Positions 57,401 through 64,000 of a stretch of 64,000 nt of DNA are shown piece by piece. The notes under the pieces were generated by a model. That model did not search any database, was not told where the DNA came from, and worked only from the letters and a program-made list of their open reading frames with translations. Position numbers and translations under genes: made by a program. Position 1 is the stretch's first letter. Each line of letters starts with the position of its first letter. Location: NCBI RefSeq assembly GCF_000315625.1, contig NW_005434555.1, positions 6,281 through 70,280 on the forward strand, given 5' to 3'. The stretch is from Guillardia theta CCMP2712. Its lineage: Eukaryota > Cryptophyceae > Pyrenomonadales > Geminigeraceae.

Positions 57401-58038
57401 GAAGACCGTGACGTAGTCTCCGTATTGAGCGTTCTGACAGTACTTCCCTCCGATCATGGGAGGAACGAAAGATCGCGGAGAGCTGACGCTCCGGAGCAGG
57501 TCAACCTCGCCAAGCAGCAGCCACGGCTGGTTCCCTCCTTGCAGCAGGTTCGAGATCCGACAGCATCCTGAGAACTTCACGACCCAAGGAGACCCGCCGT
57601 TGTTGGGAGTAGCGTAAACATGCTCGAACACTGCCTGACCTAAAATCCAGTTGCTCTCGATCGAGTATGCGATGATCTTCATCGTCAGCCTGTCCAATAT
57701 GAAGCCGTCCCCGAAATCAAACATGGGCGTCTCTCGTCCTACCATCACCACCATGTCTCCGATCTGCGCGTACCCGTCCCTTTCCGTCCCTCGGAAGTAC
57801 CCTGTATCCACAACGCGAGTGAAAGCAGCCTCCACGGTGAACTGCACGCGATTTCCTGATATCACGTTCCAGAACAAATGGCCATAGCGGAAAGTGCCGC
57901 TGAGAGCAGAGGCTGGAGGAGCCGGTCAGAGAGTTTGAAACGAGCACATGGCATGCGGCTAGACTCACCTAGTTGACCTTGCGAATCAGCTGGACCAGCC
58001 AGAAGCAGCACAATGCAGAGAAGAAACGATCTCAACAT
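54458..58038 (-). CDS. Secreted LamG-like plus LysM protein, copy 2
   Basis: Start MLRSFLLCIVLLLAGPADSQ at 58038 (copy 1 has Ser at position 2). All domains described for the copy at 27895-31475 are present and open: SGTFRYGHLFWNVISGNRVQ, LamG-like exons, NADCSSNGLCI and the two LysM-like units, with TAA at 54458-54460. Only scattered substitutions are visible, such as Ile to Met (DLGMNF) and Thr to Asn (SSNCAGL). At 57206 the intron donor reads GTAAGG where copy 1 has GTTAGG. Similarity ends at the start codon, so the promoter differs from copy 1. Confidence 0.8.
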
Positions 58039-58543
58039 TGTGCGCGGATAGTGGTATGAAGACAGGGAAGAGAGAACAAGGAGAGGGGGAACACACAGAG
58101 AAATGGCAACACGAGTGACGAGTGGGAAGTGAAAGGAACACGAGGAAAGTAAATGGGAGGGACGGGAAGCAGAAGGAGGAAGAAGGAAGAGAAGCAGCTA
58201 GAGAGATCGGAGACTTTGAATCTCAACGACCAAGACGTTCTCCTCTCAATGTCTCATCTTCATCTTCTCACTCCTCCTCCCTCCCCTTCTTCCTTGGTAG
58301 CGCCATGGCGACAGGAATTTAGACTCATTGCTGGTGAAGGGTGCTCAATGATCAATAAAATTGCTATAAACACCCACCCCTCACCTCATTAATCAAAAGT
58401 TACAATACACTTTATTTAGGAATTTACCATTATTCTTTTAGTTAATTTTAACCACCTACAAGTGAAGGACCCCCTTCGGAACACCCGAGCACTGACTCTT
58501 CGATCTAAAGGTTTACCTGCCAGTAGTCCCTTGGCCTGAGAGA

Positions 58544-59491
58544 ATGGCGGCAGTGCGTGATTGCCGCTGGCTCTTCCCGCGCCATGGCATCGGACTCTGC
58601 TGTCCCTCCCACTACCTCCTCCTCCTCCTCCTCCTCCTTGCTCTCGCTCCTAGCCACGTCTCCTCTCAAGGAACTGTAACCATCAACCATTGGTACTTGG
58701 AAGTGCCGACAGTTGTCCAACATACAGTTGTGGGTACCGAGTTTTCAACGGAAGTGACATGCTCATCAAGAGACACCAGCATGCTCCCTCTATTTCAAGT
58801 CCAGGGTCTTCCTCAAGGGAACCTCTCACTCACCATGAACAGCACCATGATGCCGCGAGGGGTTCAAGTTGTGTATAACTTCAGGTACATGCCCGTAAGG
58901 GGAGACGAGGGTCACACCTTCAACTGGGTCTTCTCCTGTGGGGATCAGGATCAAATCCTCCCACCGCTAACCAGCACCTTGAGCTTGAAGATCGAGCTCT
59001 GCGCCTACACCGTTGTGCCCATGGACACCTTGACAACCCTCACACGAAGGTCGGTTGATGGAGCTTGTGCGGTCGACCTGACTCACCGCAGGTATCAGCT
59101 GAGCACCAACTGGCTCAACCTGTGGAATGCAAACCCGTAATGATCATCATCTTGACTTGCGACTTGCTCTCACTGCCGCCTCAGAACTCGCGTGCCAGAT
59201 CCCGACATGAACCTCGCCGTGGGCGACATCATCAAGGTCGGGCCTGTCTACCACACCATGGCCGGGGAGACGCTCGCCTCCATCGCAGGTCGGGTGTTGT
59301 TGGTGGCCACGACTAGGGGCTGAGCCTTCTTGACAGGAAAGTTCTCCACTACAGTGAAGCAGCTCCTCAACGTCAACCCCCAGCTGTCTGTGCAGACACC
59401 AGACGTTGAGCTTGCAACCGGAACGGAGATGTGCGTGATGGCCTGCACTAGCCTGCCCAACCCATGGATGGTGTACAAGTGGGCTTATTGA
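58544..59491 (+). CDS. Secreted protein with C-terminal LysM domain (short form)
   Basis: Start MAAVRDCRWLFPRHGIGLCC with a Leu-rich signal peptide (HYLLLLLLLLALAPSHVSS). Exons 58544-59136, 59185-59288 and 59337-59491 sum to 283 residues in phase. From GDEGHTFNWVFSCGD onward it is almost identical to the protein at 25658-27571, including introns and the LysM end. The N-terminal part (INHWYLEVPTVVQHTVVGTE) is much shorter and only loosely similar to the same region of the long form, which lacks no domain I can name. It is divergent from copy 2 of the LamG-LysM gene. Confidence 0.8.
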
Positions 59492-59512
59492 TTCGTTTGA
59501 TGCGCTAGCAAG

Positions 59513-60882
59513 ACAACAGTCAATCCTTGGCTCTCATGGTTGATTCAGAGAGTCCAATGATGATGAATCCACAAGCGATTCCACAGAGACACAGATCTGC
59601 CGAGAACCGAACTAGAAGGAGCTCAGAGCCTGTCGAAGAAATCAGATCCCTCTCATTGCAGGCCTCAACATTCAGAACAATGCGTGCTGCACAAGCCAAT
59701 AAGTAGAACCAATCACAACCACCATGGGGTTGGACCTCAAGCAGGAGAGAAGCTGTTTGCGCTCGACCTTGTGATAGTCATCAGGTGGGATGTGGTCATC
59801 GAGCACACGATTCAGCACAGCCATGCAGAGGAAGAGGGCTATCACAGGTGCAGTCTGATAAGGATCGATACCGGATCAAAGCCGCGACGCTCACTCCAAG
59901 CTCTCCAGGCGACCCAAACATTGTTGAGTTTGCCAGGAACTTCAACGGAGTCACAACAAGAACACTTTGGACGTGGACCCTCTTGCCACTCAATCGTGTA
60001 TGTCTTTAGTCGATATATTGCAACATTCATCTGAGCGAATGATAAATTGTGATTACAGCGCCTCTGCGATTGCTGTGCACGTACCCTTGTGGAGCATCAA
60101 AGTTCGAATCCTTCTCATTATATTGTCGTTTTCTCTTCTCTTCTTCATCTTCTTCCTCCTCTTCTTGCATCATTCTCTTCACTTCTTGCTTGCTTCTCGC
60201 CACAAATTCGTTTCTTCACGTCCTGCAAACTTACTACTACTGTCTTTCGTTAATTGATTTATAAATATTTTTTGGCATTTCTGGTATGATCCAGATACAT
60301 TAAAAAATATTTATCTCATATTGGTAACAGTTATATTGCAACATAGTTTTGAACCTTGGATCTTATTTTATTTGTTTCTACTAAGTAAAACAATTTATTT
60401 ATTTTCCCAACAAATTACTACATTATTAAAACTTTCTTTGTACTTTTCTATTACCATTTCTGAACAAAGTACGTTTTTAAAAGGTTTTCACTTGTAAAGC
60501 TTTTAAGTGACACCCCTCTGCGCCCTTGTATGGTGCGGATGGCTTGCAAGCCAGGGCAAAGATGGCATGAGAGAGGAAGGAGAGAGCGCGAGGAGCGAGG
60601 AGCTCAGTCTCGATTGATCCCTTCATGACCATGACACTTCCTCTCGTGCCATGAAATCTAAACTGATCCCGAGCTCGATTGTTTGGTCGGATGGTTCACG
60701 CTTCAGGGGCGTAGAGCTTGCTGTTCCTTGTTATGCACATCTCTTCCAGTGGGTTCGATATCGACTGTGAGAGATCACAGTAGTTTCAATCAGGAAGGAA
60801 AAATAGTAGGGAAGATAATCCCAATGATTTGAGGACAGGGCCAACGCTGTGACGACTATGTGACCTTTAACTCAGGCACAAC
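59513..60882. other. Spacer with a possible small gene and an AT-rich patch
   Basis: At about 59780-60005 (+), exon-like segments read WDVVIEHTIQHSHAEEEGYH and AATLTPSSPGDPNIVEFARN, flanked by splice-like sites. They may belong to a short or decayed gene with an extracellular-type fold; I could not find a start. From about 60240 to 60510 the sequence is strongly AT-rich (TAAATATTTTTTGG, TTAAAAAATATTTATC), unlike the rest of the window. From 60520 to 60880 I see only ordinary upstream sequence. Confidence 0.35.
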
Positions 60883-62182
60883 ATGAAGTACGCCTTGGTC
60901 GCGCTGTTTGTTGCACAGCTTCTCTGTGCAGAGGCTTCTGTCTTGACCGCAACTTCGACTCTCCCTGTGAGAACACTCTTGAATGCCGAGAAGCTGAACA
61001 CGAGGAACTGACTGCAGCTCAGGTGTCGAGCGCCTTCACTACTTTGGAACCTTCGAGTACCTCAAGACTTGCACTTCGTGGTGGAAGTGCTGAAGGTGAA
61101 AGCCTCGTGATCCGATGAGTTAGCATCTTCACGATCTTACTATCTCTAAAAACAGATGATGAGATCGCAAAGGAGGCTGCCGCCCTCGGCAAGGTGATGC
61201 GAGTTTGCTACGAGTTTAGGAGCTGACCCTTCCCCTCAGGTCGCCGTCACTTTCGAGGTTTCAGTTCACCACCTGAGGCCCGCCAACGGCCCACCAGTGA
61301 AGGTTGACGACCAGTGGCATCGGAGGCGAAGCTTGTGATCCGTTGGTTCTTTCAGGTAATGGTGGTTGGCAACACCCCCGACCTTGGCCAGTGGGACGTC
61401 AGCAAGGTATGAAGATGAGATGGCCTGTGCTCTTGGAGGAGGAGGAGGAGGAGGAGGAGGACAAGGAGGGCGAGGTCGAAGGCGAGGAGGAGATGGCCTG
61501 TGCTCTTGGAGGAGACATGTGCTGACTTGTTCCGTCCTCTTGCAGGGAATCTCCTTGATCACGACACCTGAGAACTTTCCTATCTTCACTGGAGTTGCCT
61601 TCACCGACCCCAACACCGAGGTGGGAGCTCGTCGTCCTGTGCTTGTTCGTGTTTGTTGTCCGTTCCCTGCTCTCCCCGTGCAGATCGGCATCGGAGGGAT
61701 CGGACCCTGCCCCTTTGCCATTCCTTCTTCACCTTCGCTCTTCTTTAGAGCACCTCCTGCTTTCCCGTCTGACGTCAACATGGCAGTTGGAGTACAAGTA
61801 CGTCATCGTCAAGGCACAGCCTGGAGGCCAGGGACCTGATAGCCAGTGGGAGGTGCAGTAGCGGGCTGGAAGCTCATCTCTAGTGACTTGATGAGCAGGC
61901 AAACAACAGACAACTCAAGGTTGGTACCAACGGTGTCATGCACGTGAAGAACGCCTACATCGAGAACCGCCTGTCCGATCCGAGAATCACCGACGAGCCC
62001 TTCCAGGTACAGAGGGAGGGAGGAGGGAGGGGATGAGAGGAGTGGAAGAGGTGTACAGGGGAAGGTGGTTGTGGAGGACGAGGGGGGGGAGATACGGTGC
62101 ACGAGTGCAGCTCGTGACTGTCCTTGCAGCTCACCGCGCAAGAATGGTCGAGGTGGTTCAGGCATCACCTTAGCGTACACTA
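60883..62182 (+). CDS. CBM20 starch-binding-domain protein with bipartite-type leader
   Basis: Start MKYALVALFVAQLLCAEASV is a signal peptide, followed by a Ser/Thr-rich stretch (SSAFTTLEPSSTSRLALRGG). Exons then give a CBM20 fold: VAVTFEVSVHH, VMVVGNTPDLGQWDVSK, ISLITTPENFPIFTGVAFTD, LEYKYVIVKAQPGGQGPDSQ then WE, and ANNRQLKVGTNGVMHV. The last exon, LTAQEWSRWFRHHLSVH, ends with TAG at 62180-62182. CBM20 binds starch. The residue after the predicted cleavage (EA then SVLT) is not Phe, which in cryptophytes suggests the periplastid space, where their starch is stored. The exon structure at 61620-61795 is uncertain. Confidence 0.75.
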
Positions 62183-62349
62183 GGCTGAGAGTTGATCGCG
62201 CTCTGCCTGAGCTGTCTATCTGATCTTGACTGTGACAACATTGTTCCTGTGATTCCGAGACATCTGAGCTCGTGTGAAACTCCTAGATCTGAACGCGTTC
62301 ACTTCCTCTTAGCCTCTTCTTCCGCTCCTATTCTCTCCTGACGTCAAAT

Positions 62350-62400
62350 CCTCCGCTCCTCCTCCTCCTGCTCCTCCTGCTCCTGCTCCTCCTGCTCCTT

Positions 62401-62465
<65 letters not shown>

Positions 62466-62512
62466 CCTGCCCCTCCTGCTCCATCTCCTGCTCCTGCTCC
62501 TAGCCTCTTCGC
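62350..62512. repeat. CTCCTG hexanucleotide microsatellite
   Basis: Runs of CTCCTG and CTCCTC, most regular at 62400-62465, lie between the CBM20 gene and the next gene. The Gly/Ala- or Arg/Ser-rich frames on the minus strand are repeat artefacts. Confidence 0.9.
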
Positions 62513-62838
62513 TCCCAACTTCTCTTTGCACTTTCCCCGACAAACCACTCCTCCCACCCCCGTGTGGTCAAATCACCACCGGTCATTTCCAGACAAATAC
62601 CAAGAGGATGGTAGGGGTGGTCACCCTCCCCCATTAGGGCAATGCGTCTCTAACCAAAGCAAGCAGCCAGATCCCTTCTCCATCTGCCCTCGTTCCTCCC
62701 TCCCTCCCTCCCTCCCCTCCCTCCTTCCTTCCTCCCCCTCCCCTGCCTCCCTCCCTCCCTCTCCTCTGTCCCTCCTCCCTTCCCTCCCTTCCTCTCATCC
62801 ACCTCGTTTCTTTCGGGGCATTGGGCATCCACGCTGAG

Positions 62839-64000
62839 ATGAAGTGTCATGATGTGATACTTGTTCTCTGCTTCTTGGCTCAACCTCTGCACGGCGAGGA
62901 GAAGCAACAAGAGGAGAGATATCCCTCCGACTCTGTGCAAAGATTCGTAGAAGAATACTTCAAGACTTCGTCGAGACACACTCTCTGTCTCCTCTGGGGC
63001 CCCTTGCCGAGGTGGTTTGCTCCCTCTTCTCAACTCTGTCACTCCGTCCCTTCCTCTCCTCTCCTCTCAGCTCCCGTCTGCCTCCCTCGCTCTTGTCCTC
63101 TCCAACCCTCTTCTCTTCCTTGCTGACCTCTCCTTCCTGCGGCAGGAGTCGTCTCCTGCCGACGTTGCGCAGGGGCTGCGAGGCGATCATGGAAGTTGCC
63201 GATGCATGGGAAGTGGACTTGAGATGCCGGCGCAGCCATGGCCTTGTGCTCAACACGTCGAGCCTGGAAGAGCCGGGGATCGTCTGCGGAGGAGGAGACG
63301 AAGTCAGCGATCTCCTCCTCGACTCCTCCTGGGGTCTGCCAGATGCTGTCATTTACTCTCTTCCCTTCTCCCCTTCGCTCGAGCCCTTCAGCAATGAGCA
63401 GGCGGCACAGGTTCTGTCCCATCCCCACGACGACCCCCTGACGCACCCGGCAGCTCCGACAAGTCCTGAGGCCCGGGGGTACCCTCCTCTTCGCCTCCCC
63501 GACAGTCTTCCGATCCGCTCCCTCCTTTCTTGACGTCAGCATGCTCCCTGAGAGAAAGTTCTCTGTAGCCTCCCGCCTCTCCCCGAGGAAACTGCCAGTC
63601 TCTCGTGCAGCCTACGCTAGTGACACTTGCTGCCAGGCTGGTGAAACAGAGCCTGGAGGCAGCTGGACTGTGCGTGAAGGATGTGAGCGCACGAGGATCG
63701 CCGACATTCATGGTATCCTGCTCCTGCTCCCGCTCCCGCTCTTGCTCCATGCTGCTCCCGCTCCCGCTCCATCCTGCTCCTGCTCCTTCTCCTTCTCCTT
63801 CTGCTCTTCCTCGCTTCGACATCATCACCCTCCTCTCTGCAGGTCGGTGTCATGCACGGAATGGGGTTCAGCGACTTCTCCAGCGAGACGATCGTCGGAG
63901 GAGGTGAAGGGGAGGAGGAGGAGATGAAGGGGAGCAGGAGGAGGTGAAGGGGAGGAGGAGGAGGTGAAGGGGAGCATGGAGGCCGAGTATCGAAGGAGAG
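62839..64000 (+). CDS. Secreted protein of unknown function, partial (runs off right edge)
   Basis: Start MKCHDVILVLCFLAQPLHG is a signal peptide, followed by EEKQQEERYPSDSVQRFVEE. Exon 1 ends near 63012 (CCG AG then GTGGTT). The next exon (63147-63410) reads RLLPTLRRGCEAIMEVADAW, RCRRSHGLVLNTSSLEEPG and SDLLLDSSWGLPDAVIYSLP. Later exons read LVQPTLVTLAARLVKQSLEA and VGVMHGMGFSDFSSETIVGG. No family is recognised. Introns carry CTCCTG/CTCCCG runs (63715-63790). The coding end lies beyond the window. Confidence 0.5.
63898..63981. repeat. GAGGTGAAGGGGA repeats at the window edge
   Basis: GAGGAGGTGAAGGGGAGGAG-type units of about 21-40 bp repeat three or four times after a likely donor (GGAG then GTGAAGG) at about 63900, so they probably lie in an intron of the secreted-protein gene. 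Confidence 0.6.

Larger units (their letters stand above)
54407..59512. repeat. Right arm of the large inverted duplication
   Basis: This is the counterpart of 25638-31529. The blocks 54407-58038 and 58903-59512 match in inverted order; 58039-58902 is unrelated to 26247-27894. The inner distance between arms is about 22.9 kb. Confidence 0.9.

Noticed and set aside
62309-62557. Minus-strand Gly/Ala- and Arg/Ser-repeat frames
   Set aside because: Products of the CTCCTG microsatellite.

Overview
This window is nuclear DNA of a unicellular eukaryote. It is densely packed, and almost every gene is split by short GT-AG introns; the ones I could resolve are mostly 40-60 nt. I found no bacterial-style operons and no RNA genes. 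A cryptophyte alga such as Guillardia theta fits best. The evidence is several signal-peptide proteins that look plastid- or periplastid-targeted (an RlmL-like rRNA methyltransferase with Phe at the predicted mature N-terminus, and a CBM20 starch-binding protein without it), plus the intron style. The species is an inference. Exon boundaries were read by eye from splice consensus, reading phase and domain continuity. Spans given as CDS run from start to stop and include introns.

Layout: 1-1.6 kb holds a minus-strand EGF-like protein gene built from tandemly duplicated exons and cut by the window edge. 2.07-2.77 kb is a foldback element leading into a 17-copy minisatellite. 3.3-17 kb holds a coiled-coil gene (-), a cyclic-nucleotide-gated-type K+ channel (+), a MORN-repeat protein (-) convergent with the channel, an RlmL-like methyltransferase (+) and a cysteine-rich YkgJ-like domain (+) that may be fused to it. 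17.3-25.5 kb holds a NudC/CS-domain protein (+), a coiled-coil gene (-) and a LamG-like protein with a C-terminal membrane anchor (+).

25.6-31.5 kb is a divergent pair of secreted LysM proteins. The same pair recurs in opposite orientation at 54.4-59.5 kb, nearly identical in two blocks but with unrelated sequence between them. This inverted duplication is the most striking large-scale structure here. Between the arms lie a ZIP metal transporter (-), an LRR-RRM fusion protein (+), a TKL-type protein kinase (-), a formin with an N-terminal B-box and cassette-like poly-proline exons (+), a small coiled-coil gene (+), an EF-hand protein (+), an unrecognised gene (-) and a DEAD-box RNA helicase (-).

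Right of the second arm come an AT-rich spacer, the CBM20 starch-binding protein (+) and a partial secreted protein running off the edge (+). Neighbouring genes mostly alternate strand: convergent pairs have stops only 7 to about 115 bp apart, and divergent pairs share short upstream regions. Several introns contain minisatellites (22, 28 and 42 bp units).
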